This document shows positions 51,817 through 60,504 of a DNA stretch of 64,000 nt, one piece after another. Below the pieces are notes generated by a model. That model ran no database searches and was not told the DNA's origin. It saw only the letters and a program-made list of their open reading frames with translations. This stretch comes from G041200185 sp041200185 (GTDB lineage Bacteria; Pseudomonadota; Alphaproteobacteria; BNTO01). The DNA is taken from positions 124,001-188,000 of the forward strand of contig CP165730.1 in assembly GCA_041200185.1 (NCBI GenBank), given 5' to 3'. Numbering within the stretch: position 1 is the stretch's first letter; each line of letters starts with the position of its first letter. The position numbers were made by a program, and so were the translations under genes.

Positions 51817-53067
51817 CTATAGGAGATTAACCTTGAGGAAATTTTTCTTCCCCACGGAGAGGATGACTTTTTGGTCGGAAAAGGCTTCTTCCGTTAGTAG
51901 TTGTTTAGGGTCCGAGATAGGGAGGCCATCGATTTTGGCTCCGCCCCCAGCAACGAGGCGCTTGAACTCGCCTTTACTGGCGCACAGGCCAGATTCAACG
52001 AAAACGTCATCTAAAGCTATGGGCAGCCTTGACGGGGCAAGGTCAAAGGTTGGAAGGTTAGACAAATCCGCGCCCTCTTTCGAAAAGACAGAGGAAGCGG
52101 TGGAGTGGATGCTGTCTAAGACATCACGCCCGTGGAGGAGGGTCGTTGCCTCATCAGCGAGGATCTTCTTGGCTTCGTTAATTTCCGCCCCTTGGAGCGC
52201 CTCCAGTTTAGCAATTTCGTCGAGGGGGAGCTCTGTAAATCGGCGGAGGAGTTTCCCAACATCACGGTCGTCAACGTTTCTCCAGAATTGCCAGTAGTCA
52301 TAAGGAGAACGCATGTCCGGATCGAGCCAAATGGCGCCATCGACAGATTTGCCAAGCTTGCGGCCCGAGGCATCGGTCACGAGAGGGGACGTCAAGCCGA
52401 AAACAGCCTTTTGTGACAATTTCCGTGTGAGTTCCACGCCGTTAACAATATTTCCCCACTGATCTGACCCGCCCATCTGCAAGATGCAGCCGAATTCTTT
52501 GTGAAGATGGTAGAAGTCGTAGGCCTGGAGAAGCATGTAGTTAAACTCCAAAAAGCTGAGAGGCTCATCTTTGTCGAGTCGCGTTTTGACGCTATCAAAC
52601 GACAGCATGCGATTCACCGTGAAATGACGACCGTAGTCGCGCAAGAACTCGATGTAGCCGAGGCTGAGCAACCAGTCGGCATTGTTCACAAAAAGAGCGT
52701 CCGAAGGTCCCTGGCCGAAGGTTAAAACCTTTTGGAAGACTTTGGAGATACCGTCGATGTTTTCCTGCACTTGCTGAAGGGTCATAAGGGGGCGTTCTGA
52801 TTGCCGGAAAGAGGGGTCTCCTATTCGACTGGTTCCACCCCCGATGAGGACAATGGGCCGGTGACCGCATTTTTGCATCCACCGCAAAACCATGAGGGCG
52901 GAAAGGTTGCCGACCTGCAAGCTTTTGGCCGTGGCATCAAAACCTGTATACCCCGTAACGGTCTCCTTCTGAAAGAGGGCATCGAGCTGCTCGAGGTCCG
53001 TCGCCTGATAAACGAAGCCACGCTCTTGTAAAATGTGTAGAAATTCCGACTTGAGAGAAGAAGACAT
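51817..53067 (-). CDS. tyrS: Tyrosyl-tRNA synthetase
   Basis: The 416-residue class I enzyme charges tRNA-Tyr. YTGFDATAKSLQVGNLSALM contains the HIGH-like site; LQMGGSDQWGNIVNGVELTR and the KMSKS-equivalent GRKLGKS (with KSVDGAIWLD) follow. The anticodon-binding and S4-like C-terminal domain is present (VESGLCASKGEFKRLVAGGG). ATG 53067 follows GGAGGGTATGCT; the frame extends 22 codons further without a site. It is monocistronic. Confidence 0.96.
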   Translation of the reverse strand: MSSSLKSEFLHILQERGFVYQATDLEQLDALFQKETVTGYTGFDATAKSLQVGNLSALMVLRWMQKCGHRPIVLIGGGTSRIGDPSFRQSERPLMTLQQVQENIDGISKVFQKVLTFGQGPSDALFVNNADWLLSLGYIEFLRDYGRHFTVNRMLSFDSVKTRLDKDEPLSFLEFNYMLLQAYDFYHLHKEFGCILQMGGSDQWGNIVNGVELTRKLSQKAVFGLTSPLVTDASGRKLGKSVDGAIWLDPDMRSPYDYWQFWRNVDDRDVGKLLRRFTELPLDEIAKLEALQGAEINEAKKILADEATTLLHGRDVLDSIHSTASSVFSKEGADLSNLPTFDLAPSRLPIALDDVFVESGLCASKGEFKRLVAGGGAKIDGLPISDPKQLLTEEAFSDQKVILSVGKKNFLKVNLL

Positions 53068-53399
53068 AGCATACCCTCCTATTAAATGACCACAACCTAA
53101 AGTCAGAATCACAGAATCCCAGCCGAAAAGCAAGGGGCTGACAGCGTCAGCATCGGATGGACCTCATGTCGAGGGAATTACCGTCTTGGCCAAATTTCCC
53201 GATATTTCGGAACATTTCCTTCAAAAGGTTCGTTTTGTACCCCAGATCCTTTGTCGTTTTGGAATTGAGAGAAATCTTGTGCTCACCCTCAATGATGCTG
53301 CACTGTTTGACCGTTCTGTTAGGTGCGAAGGGCATGATCCATCCAGGATGCCAACTTCTGATGCCCCAGAACCGACAAACAACCTAACAAATACTAGAC
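53068..53399. other. Unassigned sequence between tyrS and the IS remnant
   Basis: About 330 bases. Two short plus-strand frames (53157 and 53186) overlap but neither looks like a known protein. It may be part of the IS boundary or its target. Confidence 0.35.
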
Positions 53400-54250
53400 A
53401 CTGTTGACTCATCCATTTAATGCAAGGATTCCACGAAAAGTCCTCGCAGCATGGAAGGAGGCCATCAATTTCAGTCTTTCATCATTACGATATTTCAGAC
53501 AAATTAGGGACGATTGTTGAGACCATGTATGTTGGACGAGAAGATCAAGCTGGACGACAGCGAAGGACAATCGTCTCTTCATGAATGCTGTTTGAGTCGT
53601 CATTCGGGAAAGAATTTCCTGGCGACGTCTTCCTTCCGAGTATGGAAAATAGAACTCTGTTTTGCAGAGTTTTCTTCGAAGGTAACTGAGAGGTGTTGGG
53701 GCAGAAGTCATACAAATCATCAACGGCGATGCGGAACCTGAATCAATCATGATTGACTCAAGTTTTATAAAAATGCAGTTGTCGGTCATTGGAGCCAAAG
53801 TTGGGGAAGCAAGCTCTGCGGCGTTCAAAAGAGGGATAACACAAGGATTCATTGGACCATTAATGAAAGGGGCGTTCCACTCAGATTTTTGATCACCGTG
53901 GAGGTCATAACGGACTACAACATAGCTCTTCCGTTGATACAGGGACTCAAGGCCAAGGCCCTTTTAGCCGATAAAGATTAAGAATCCAACAAACTTAATA
54001 GAAGCAGCAAAAGCAGCGAGTATGGAGGTTTGTATTCCTTCGAGGAGGTACCGAAAACTTCAACGCAAAATCGATGAAGACTTATATAAGATACAAGACA
54101 CGACGACTTGAGAAAACGCTCTTGTAAAACTAAAAGACTCAGAGATCTTTCGACGAGATATTTGCCAAACGGCAGCCTCATTTGCAGCACGGGTGTGCTT
54201 GGCTTGCGTGGTCATCTGGCGGGAGACAGAGTCAATGTCAACAGTGTAAG
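53400..54250 (+). mobile_element. Decayed IS5-family (IS427-like) transposase
   Basis: In the plus-strand frames, broken by several frameshifts and stops, I can follow an IS5-type transposase: an N-terminal LSDK..IVETMYVGREDQAGRQ region and a WRRLPSEYGK piece near 53400-53680. IMIDSSFIKMQLSVIGAK contains the first catalytic Asp, then a FKRG..TRIHW region, VPLRFLITVEVITDYN and KAKALLADKD with the second Asp (to about 53980). EAAKAASMEVCIPSRRYRK, KIDEDLYK and the terminal ALVKLKD...TAASFAARVCLACVVIW follow to about 54245. Catalytic order and spacing match the IS5/IS427 group. No intact frame or clear inverted repeats remain. Confidence 0.85.
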
Positions 54251-54253
54251 GAA

Positions 54254-54778
54254 TCAAACCAAATTAAAGGATTTTACCCCCTGCTTCGTATGAACAGCAG
54301 AACCATTAACGGCTGCCTCATTAGCTGAAACCTTGCACAAATAACTATCTTTCCCCGACACACTGTAGTCAAAAACCTCAATGATCAAATACCCCGACCG
54401 ACGATCGAATTTGTCCTTTGTACCTCGCTTTACCAAGGATCCTAGATGATTATTATTCACTTGAATCTGAAACCTACGCATGAAAAGGTTACCACCCTGC
54501 GTTTGCGAGGAAAACAACGTCCCCGAATCATGGCAGCTCGAAACAAGGTCCAGCAGCCAATTTGCTAAATTGGCAGTGCAACTGCAGCCTAAGAAGAATG
54601 CCAATTTGGAAGAATTCGCTGCACCCTGCGCAGTCGCTGGCCAGCCATCTAAAACTCTACAAAGGTAGCGACCGAGGCTCTCTCCCTGATTCGGCCCTGT
54701 TCTAATGAGATTCTCTGTTCCCAAAACACAAGACACCTGACATACAGAACAAGCGAAAAATACACTTAACCGATTCAT
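54254..54778 (-). CDS. Secreted cysteine-containing hypothetical protein
   Basis: A 174-residue protein with a signal peptide (MNRLSVFFACSVCQVSCVLG) and AGGTGCC before ATG 54778. It has several cysteines in the first half (SCTANLANWLL region) and a beta-rich second half (RRFQIQVNNNHLG, SGYLIIEVFDYSV). Unknown family. It starts 8 bases after the stop of the 78-residue gene upstream, so the two form an operon. It ends next to the IS remnant. Confidence 0.6.
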   Translation of the reverse strand: MNRLSVFFACSVCQVSCVLGTENLIRTGPNQGESLGRYLCRVLDGWPATAQGAANSSKLAFFLGCSCTANLANWLLDLVSSCHDSGTLFSSQTQGGNLFMRRFQIQVNNNHLGSLVKRGTKDKFDRRSGYLIIEVFDYSVSGKDSYLCKVSANEAAVNGSAVHTKQGVKSFNLV

Positions 54779-54786
54779 TTTGGCAC

Positions 54787-55023
54787 CTATTTTTCAACGG
54801 GCAAAAGACACTCAACTCTCTCAGAAAAGATAGTGGAAATCAGCTTCTTTCCGTCATCACTCGCCAAGAGACCCTCGACAACATCCCGGCTTAAGAAGTC
54901 GACAAAAGTGCCAAAAACAGCTTGGTACCGTAAATCCTCAGGTAGCTCCGAAACAGCGGCTGTTATGGTGTTTAGACAAGAGGATTTCTTTCTTTCGGAG
55001 AGATTGTCAAACGAAGCCAACAT
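54787..55023 (-). CDS. Small helical hypothetical protein, partner of the secreted gene
   Basis: A 78-residue protein, MLASFDNLSERKKSSCLNTI onward, with no signal peptide and predicted to be helical. It resembles no family I know. It directly precedes the secreted gene and diverges from relA/spoT, whose start is only 57 bases away. Such a pair of a small cytoplasmic protein and an exported one could be an immunity/toxin or chaperone/effector arrangement, but there is no motif to support this. Confidence 0.5.
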   Translation of the reverse strand: MLASFDNLSERKKSSCLNTITAAVSELPEDLRYQAVFGTFVDFLSRDVVEGLLASDDGKKLISTIFSERVECLLPVEK

Positions 55024-55079
55024 GGACTCGTTGTGTGTCTCGTACTAAAATGAACTACGCAGGGCTGAACGGGGGGACT

Positions 55080-56714
55080 GTGTTACGACAATTTGAACTC
55101 GTCGATATCGTCAAATCTTATGACAGTCATACTGACGAGAATTTGCTAAACAAGGCTTATGTTTTTTCATTGAAAGCGCACGGCATGCAGAAGCGTGAGT
55201 CGGGGGATCCTTTTTTCTCACACCCCGTCGAGGTTGCAGGGATCTTGACGGAATTTAAATTTGATTATTTGACCATCGTTTCAGCTCTTTTGCACGATAC
55301 GGTCGAAGATACAGTAGCAACATTAGAGGATATTGAGAGGAATTTTGGTCCAGAAGTTGCTTTCGTCGTCGACGGCGTTACCAAGCTGTCAAAATTGGAG
55401 TTGCAGTCTGAGGATACAAAACAAGCGGAGAATTTTCGCAAGTTAGTTCTTGCCATGGCAGACGATATCCGAGTTCTCTTCGTGAAGCTAGCCGATCGTC
55501 TCCACAACATGCAGACGCTCCAATACATAAAAGATCCAATTAAGCGCCGGAAAATCGCCAAAGAAACACTTGATATCTATGCACCGCTAGCGAGTCGTGT
55601 AGGTGTGCAGAAAATGAAGGAGGTCTTGGAAGACTTGGCTTTTAAGGAGTTGAATCCACAGGCTTATGAGACGGCTCAAAACCGCCTGCAATATCTTCGA
55701 GCCTGCGCAGGAGATCCCATAGGGGAGATTGTTGGTGAACTTGAGGGATTGGTGTCGAAAGCGGGGATTCCAGCGAGGATTTTTGGACGCATTAAGACGC
55801 CTTACTCAATCTGGCGGAAGATGATGGTGAGAAATACAACCTTTGACCAACTCTGTGATATTTTGGCGTTTCGCATTGTCGTGAAGACGTTACCTGAGTG
55901 TTATCAAGTGCTCGGCATTTTGCATAACACATATTGGGTTGTTCCTGGGCACTTTCGGGATTACATCAGTACTCCGAAGATAAACCATTACCAGTCTCTT
56001 CACACGGCAGTGATGAGTCCGAAATATCAGCGAATAGAGATTCAAATCCGGACAGAGGAAATGGATTTAGCGGCGGAGTACGGAATTGCCGCCCATTGGC
56101 AATATAAACAAGGAGTGGAATCTTACGACGGAAAAAAGTATCAGTGGATAAGAGACTTGTTGAAAATTGTGGAACAAACGAATAATCCTGACGATTTTCT
56201 TGAAAATACGAAGCTTGAAATGTTTCAAGATCAGGTGTTTTGCTTTACTGAGCGAGGGGAACTGATTATTTTGCCAAAAGGGGTGACGCCGATCGATTTT
56301 GCCTACGCGATTGATCTGTGGACGGGGACCACATCGGTCGAAGCCAAAATAAATGGCGTTTCGAAGCCTCTACGAACGCAATTGCAAAATGGTGATCAGA
56401 TCGAAATAGTGACATCGGAGTCTCAGACTCCTCTCCCTGCCTGGGAGACGTTCGTGTGTACAGGAAGGGCAAGGTCTCGAATCCGACAGTTTCTGAGAGC
56501 TCAGCAACAGAAGCAATTTATCAAACAGGGACAAGAAAAATTACAAAAGGAGGCAGAAGCACATGGCTTGTCCTTCGATGAGGTGACGTTGAAGAGGATC
56601 TTGCCAGCCTTCGATTTTTTAAACCCATCAGAACTTTACGAAGCTGTCGGAGAAGAAATGATTTCCATTGAAGAGGTTATTCGTGAATTGGAAAAGTTGG
56701 GAGAGGGGGGATAG
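55080..56714 (+). CDS. RelA/SpoT-family (p)ppGpp enzyme without C-terminal regulatory domains
   Basis: A 544-residue bifunctional-type Rel protein. The hydrolase domain has FFSHPVEVAGIL, LLHDTVEDT and VKLADRLHNMQTL. The synthetase has RIKTPYSIWRKMM, HFRDYISTPKINHYQSLHTA and IEIQIRTEEMDLAAEYGIAA. TGS is DQVFCFTERGELIILPKGVT. After a helical segment the chain stops; the zinc-finger and ACT/RRM domains (about 150 further residues in SpoT) are missing. I choose GTG 55080 (after GGGGGG), which gives the family N-terminus MLRQFELVDIV. With dksA at 1.2 kb, stringent control looks present but altered. Confidence 0.9.
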   Translation: MLRQFELVDIVKSYDSHTDENLLNKAYVFSLKAHGMQKRESGDPFFSHPVEVAGILTEFKFDYLTIVSALLHDTVEDTVATLEDIERNFGPEVAFVVDGVTKLSKLELQSEDTKQAENFRKLVLAMADDIRVLFVKLADRLHNMQTLQYIKDPIKRRKIAKETLDIYAPLASRVGVQKMKEVLEDLAFKELNPQAYETAQNRLQYLRACAGDPIGEIVGELEGLVSKAGIPARIFGRIKTPYSIWRKMMVRNTTFDQLCDILAFRIVVKTLPECYQVLGILHNTYWVVPGHFRDYISTPKINHYQSLHTAVMSPKYQRIEIQIRTEEMDLAAEYGIAAHWQYKQGVESYDGKKYQWIRDLLKIVEQTNNPDDFLENTKLEMFQDQVFCFTERGELIILPKGVTPIDFAYAIDLWTGTTSVEAKINGVSKPLRTQLQNGDQIEIVTSESQTPLPAWETFVCTGRARSRIRQFLRAQQQKQFIKQGQEKLQKEAEAHGLSFDEVTLKRILPAFDFLNPSELYEAVGEEMISIEEVIRELEKLGEGG

Positions 56715-56978
56715 AAATCATAGAATGAAAACACCTGTTGTGTGAGATTTCCGCTATAGCCGCACAAGTCCAGTTGGTTTTGAAGAAGGTATAACAATTG
56801 TTTTTAGAGTTGGATTTGTCGAGGGAATTTTTGAGATGAATGTGTTGTGGATACTCGCGAGCGGAATGAGTTACAAGACCTTACATTTAGGATTTCGCCA
56901 TCTTCTTTCTTCCTTAAAACGCTAGTAAAAAGCCTATTTTTGGTCAATAATGTACATGAAACGAGTTGGTGTCGACGC

Positions 56979-57470
56979 ATGGTGACCATGAAAAACTCAG
57001 CGAGGAGTAGGACGATTGATTATGATGCTTACATTCAGAAGGCCCTGCGTCAGGTTGTTCGTGAGATTTTGACGGATGTGGCTGCTCACGGTCTTCCTGG
57101 TGATCACCATTTTTACATCACTTTTGCAACAAATCACCCCTGGGTTGAGCTTCCGGCACACCTTAAGGAGGAATACCCTGATGAGATGGTCATCGTCCTT
57201 CAGCATGAGTTTTGGGATTTGGAGGTTAAAAGCGACTCTTTTTCCGTTACTCTTTGCTTCGATGATATCGATGAGCGCATTACTGTGCCTTTCATGTCTT
57301 TGATTAATTTTGTGGATCCTTCAGTCAAGTTTGGACTGCAGTTTGTTCCTTTTTCTGGTGAGGAAGAGGGGCTAGGCGTGGAGGAACCACATAAGCCAGC
57401 TGAGGCTGTGGAGAGGCCTCCTAAACCAACCAGCAATGTTATCTCGCTTGATGATTTTCGAAATAAGTAG
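56979..57470 (+). CDS. sspB: SspB-family ClpXP adaptor protein
   Basis: Alphaproteobacterial SspB delivers ssrA-tagged proteins to ClpXP. The 163-residue protein from ATG 56979 contains DYDAYIQKALRQVVREILTD, GLPGDHHFYITFATNHPWVE, LKEEYPDEMVIVLQHEFWDL and VPFMSLINFVDPSVKFGLQF, matching the fold. An acidic linker leads to the C-terminal NVISLDDFRNK, in the place of the ClpX-docking tail. The longer frame from 56847 has no support. The tmRNA at 20.3 kb has an unusual tag, so the peptide groove of this SspB is of interest. Confidence 0.9.
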   Translation: MVTMKNSARSRTIDYDAYIQKALRQVVREILTDVAAHGLPGDHHFYITFATNHPWVELPAHLKEEYPDEMVIVLQHEFWDLEVKSDSFSVTLCFDDIDERITVPFMSLINFVDPSVKFGLQFVPFSGEEEGLGVEEPHKPAEAVERPPKPTSNVISLDDFRNK

Positions 57471-57548
57471 GTGTCCGGGTTGCTAAGTAACTTTGCTTGG
57501 AGAGGTGGGGACTGTATCGCGAGGAGAGTTGTAGCCTTTGAGGGGTGG

Positions 57549-58475
57549 TTATCTCAGTAAAAGCGCCATACCTCCTTGGACGAGTCCTATCAAACTCATA
57601 CTACCCCAAACAAGAGGCCAAATCAGAGTTGATTCTGTGATGTTAGCGAATCGGGCTCGGGAACGTTGGAGAATCCACAGACCTATCACCCAGGAAAAGT
57701 AATAAACCCATTCAAATTGAGTGAGGAGGGGATCCGTCCGCGTTTCGCGAGAAAGATTCAAATAAAACACGACGAGAGCAGCAGCTATCGACAAATCTAC
57801 AACAAATCTAGCAAGGGCCAACTTCCAGTTATGTTTCCAAATTTTCGTCGCTTCCTTGCCTAACCAAACCATGTAAAAACTGGGTATGGACGCTCCCTGT
57901 AAGTAAAGAGCTGTTCCTAAACCTCTCTCGCTTATACTCCAATCTTGGCCAGTGATAAAGTAAAGGAAGGTAGGTATAATCGTCCAGAAACAATAGATAA
58001 TAAGGCTCATAGCCATGAGAGTGCAAACCATGAAAAGCCATCGTACCCATCTGGGACTGTGTTTCTCAACGTTTAGCTTACCGGTTGCGCATAAAGCGAA
58101 AAAGAAGATACATGCAGCAACAAAATTAGGTCCAACGAGCCTTTGGAAAAGAACAAAAAAACCTAAAAGTGCCAATTCTGAGTAAACCCGACGGCTGTAT
58201 ACGAACCACTCTTTTCTCCCTTTACGTTGGCTGGTGAATATGAGAGCCACCATGAAGGCTGCCATCCCTAATGCCATGCCTCCAATGGCTGAGGGGGTTT
58301 TGTGGGAAGGCTGAACGAGCAAGGAGTTAACGAGAGTACCTAAGGTTCCGCTGCCGACCAAGGCGAAAGGGAACTGAGCGAGCCTACCATAAGACTTCCA
58401 AAAGGCACGAAAAGGCGCCGCAACGGATCTTCCGATTCCACGTACCCTCACCGTCTTTAATTCAGACACATTCAT
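57549..58475 (-). CDS. Polytopic membrane protein, member of a local paralogous pair
   Basis: A 308-residue protein with about seven to eight hydrophobic segments. It shares clear stretches with the gene at 59.4-60.1 kb: SYGRLAQFPFALVGSGTLG here, and GKEATKIWKHNWKLALARFV near the end, matching GKGAGKLWKHSWTLASAKF. No transporter or enzyme motif is visible. ATG 58475 follows GGAAG. The shared IWKH-W motif and spacing suggest a defined but unnamed inner-membrane family. It converges with sspB. Confidence 0.75.
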   Translation of the reverse strand: MNVSELKTVRVRGIGRSVAAPFRAFWKSYGRLAQFPFALVGSGTLGTLVNSLLVQPSHKTPSAIGGMALGMAAFMVALIFTSQRKGRKEWFVYSRRVYSELALLGFFVLFQRLVGPNFVAACIFFFALCATGKLNVEKHSPRWVRWLFMVCTLMAMSLIIYCFWTIIPTFLYFITGQDWSISERGLGTALYLQGASIPSFYMVWLGKEATKIWKHNWKLALARFVVDLSIAAALVVFYLNLSRETRTDPLLTQFEWVYYFSWVIGLWILQRSRARFANITESTLIWPLVWGSMSLIGLVQGGMALLLR

Positions 58476-59410
58476 CTTCCATTGTTGTATATTTTGCTCC
58501 CAACGTATTTTATTCTAACATGATTAAAACCGATATAAAAGTCCAAGACTCATTCGCCAAAAATAAAGACTAAATTTATAACAAACTATATTAAATATTG
58601 AGCTCATTTATTTTAAATTAAAGTTATTAATTTCTGGCACAAACTTAAATTTAAAGGAAGACTTTGCTAAAAATTTTAGTAAATACTTTTTAAAATTTCT
58701 CACTGTTTTAATGTTTCAAAAACATATGCTATGAGGAATCTTGTCTGAGCAACTGTTGATTGCGCGCTCGATGTTCCGAACTTATGACGCTTTGCCTCCT
58801 GTTCTAGAAAAGGACTTTCCGTGGTTAATTTTCTCAAGCCCTTGACCCCGATTGGTCAAAACTTCGACCTATTGAGGGATCAGAGCGCTGCTTTTACGGA
58901 CGTTAAAATCTACATAGACCCCAGAAAAACATTGGATAATCTTGAAATTTTATGTGTTTTTGCTCTAATAACAGTTTCAAATTTTAACGAGTATTGTATC
59001 ATTTTATATAAATAATATTCCATTTATTTAGGGGGAATTGCGTAGGGACTCGCTCTAATATCAAAAGAGTGCAACACATATTTCGTCAGATTTTCCTCTA
59101 TTGATAGATTCTAGGTGGCGTTCGTCGTTTTTGCTACCTTCGACGGGTTTTATTAACGCATAAATACTTAAAATTACACAAATCTTTATTTGTATTTAGC
59201 TCAATCTCGAAGTGTTGGATAATCTCCATTCTGGTGACTTTCAGGAATTCATCTTGTGTTACTTTGGCTAGTTTCGGACTCAAAGGTAAGCGGTTCTGTA
59301 GAGGGTTTCGCAATAGGTCCATGAAGAAGGACTTACATCATAATAGAAACAGCAAGGTTAACTTGTATGTAGTACGCAAACAAACATTTTTCCTTAAGTT
59401 GCCTATCATG
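58476..59410. other. AT-rich gap between the two paralogous membrane genes
   Basis: About 935 bases, highly AT-rich. A perfect hairpin TTGACC...GGTCAA sits near 58843-58860. The plus-strand frame at 58821-59015 and the others have no protein-like character. I see no RNA gene. It may be a decayed copy of a third family member or a spacer. Confidence 0.4.
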
Positions 59411-60136
59411 CTAATTCAAATACTTCACGCCCATTAACTTTAAAAGGCTGACGGCTACAACCAAGTCCATCGCAAACTTTGCAGAAGCTAACGTCCAACT
59501 GTGCTTCCAAAGTTTTCCTGCACCTTTGCCAAGAAAAAAGATATAAACGAGAGCGCAAATGTATATACACAAGGCGAAAGGTATACCAAAGATATCCCAA
59601 CCACAAGGACGATCCGTAATCATTACATAGAGCAGGATACACATAGCCAGTAGGGTTGAGACAATCAAAATACCTACAGATCCAACAAGAAGTATTATTA
59701 AAAGATTACAAAAATACTCCATTTTTCTAACAGAAGAACTCAAACAATGAGTCATATGAAGAACCAGCAAGGCAACGCCTAAACTACAGATATCGCTTCC
59801 TGAGATGATCTGACACAGCCTGAAGAGTCCGAGAAGAGCCAACCCCGATGATGTCTTGCGTCCCCATACCTTCCACCCTAAATGCGTTTCAAGAGACTGC
59901 ATTTTGAAAAAGGTTAGGCCGAAAAGGCTCATACCGGCAACGTACCCTAACACTGTCGACCAATCTTTGCGAAGGCTTGTGCAGGTTAAACCAAAGATGA
60001 GCGTTCCAACGATTCCACTTCCCCAAAAAGCGAAGCCGTACCGAACAAATGGACCATATTTTTGCCACGACGTTGTGCAAGACGAAACTATCCTATTTCC
60101 GGCCATGCGTAGATCTGTGATTTTAAATGAAACCAA
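59411..60136 (-). CDS. Polytopic membrane protein, second member of the local pair
   Basis: A 241-residue protein with about six hydrophobic segments, shorter than its paralogue at 57.5 kb. Matching blocks are KYGPFVRYGFAFWGSGIVG and GKGAGKLWKHSWTLASAKFA. The TTG start at 60136 is kept because the paralogue aligns to residue 3; ATG 60106 is an alternative. No function can be assigned. The paralogue has a longer C-terminal part. Confidence 0.65.
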   Translation of the reverse strand: MVSFKITDLRMAGNRIVSSCTTSWQKYGPFVRYGFAFWGSGIVGTLIFGLTCTSLRKDWSTVLGYVAGMSLFGLTFFKMQSLETHLGWKVWGRKTSSGLALLGLFRLCQIISGSDICSLGVALLVLHMTHCLSSSVRKMEYFCNLLIILLVGSVGILIVSTLLAMCILLYVMITDRPCGWDIFGIPFALCIYICALVYIFFLGKGAGKLWKHSWTLASAKFAMDLVVAVSLLKLMGVKYLN

Positions 60137-60249
60137 AAGGAGACACCGTATTTATGGATCTATCACCAAGGCGATTTTATCATTCTTTTTAATTTATAAA
60201 AACTACTATTAATCTTAAATTATGTTACTTACCAAAAGGAGATTTATTT

Positions 60250-60492
60250 ATGTTCAACCCGATTTATTCGTGCAAAACTCTGCTTGTTGGCCCGCCTACC
60301 CTCGATGGGCGCCTTGTGAAATCTGTTCTACAAACACCTTCACCGCGGAAGATGGACGTGTCTGGCCAATCTTTCTATTTCCTAGCAATCTTGACTTCGT
60401 TCGGTGGAACCAGTAGCCTCCGTAGAGGGGTTTTGGGGCGGTGTAGGCAACATCGATCAGAAAAAGTGTTTCGCCATCTTTTTACTTTTTAA
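60250..60492 (+). CDS. Possible small protein upstream of proS
   Basis: An 80-residue frame with a strong AAAAGGAG site before ATG 60250, ending 12 bases before the proS start. The sequence MFNPIYSCKTLLVGPPTLDG is followed by a basic, Ser/Arg-rich half. I do not recognise it. The same DNA contains GGC-rich hairpins, so it may be a proS leader with an upstream ORF. Confidence 0.35.
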   Translation: MFNPIYSCKTLLVGPPTLDGRLVKSVLQTPSPRKMDVSGQSFYFLAILTSFGGTSSLRRGVLGRCRQHRSEKVFRHLFTF

Positions 60493-60504
60493 GGAGGTTT
60501 TCCT

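Noticed and set aside
51806..52297. 163-codon plus-strand ORF over tyrS
   Set aside because: It is the antisense of tyrS C-terminus and has typical shadow composition.
53409..53852. 147-codon minus-strand ORF
   Set aside because: It is the antisense of the IS5-type transposase remnant.
58821..59015. 64-codon ORF in the AT-rich gap
   Set aside because: No binding site and no family-like pattern; the surrounding DNA has the same base composition.
60380..60430. Possible T-box element before proS (GGTGGAACCAG)
   Set aside because: Only the short GGTGGAACC resembles the T-box consensus; no specifier stem or antiterminator is visible, and T-boxes are not expected in alphaproteobacteria.
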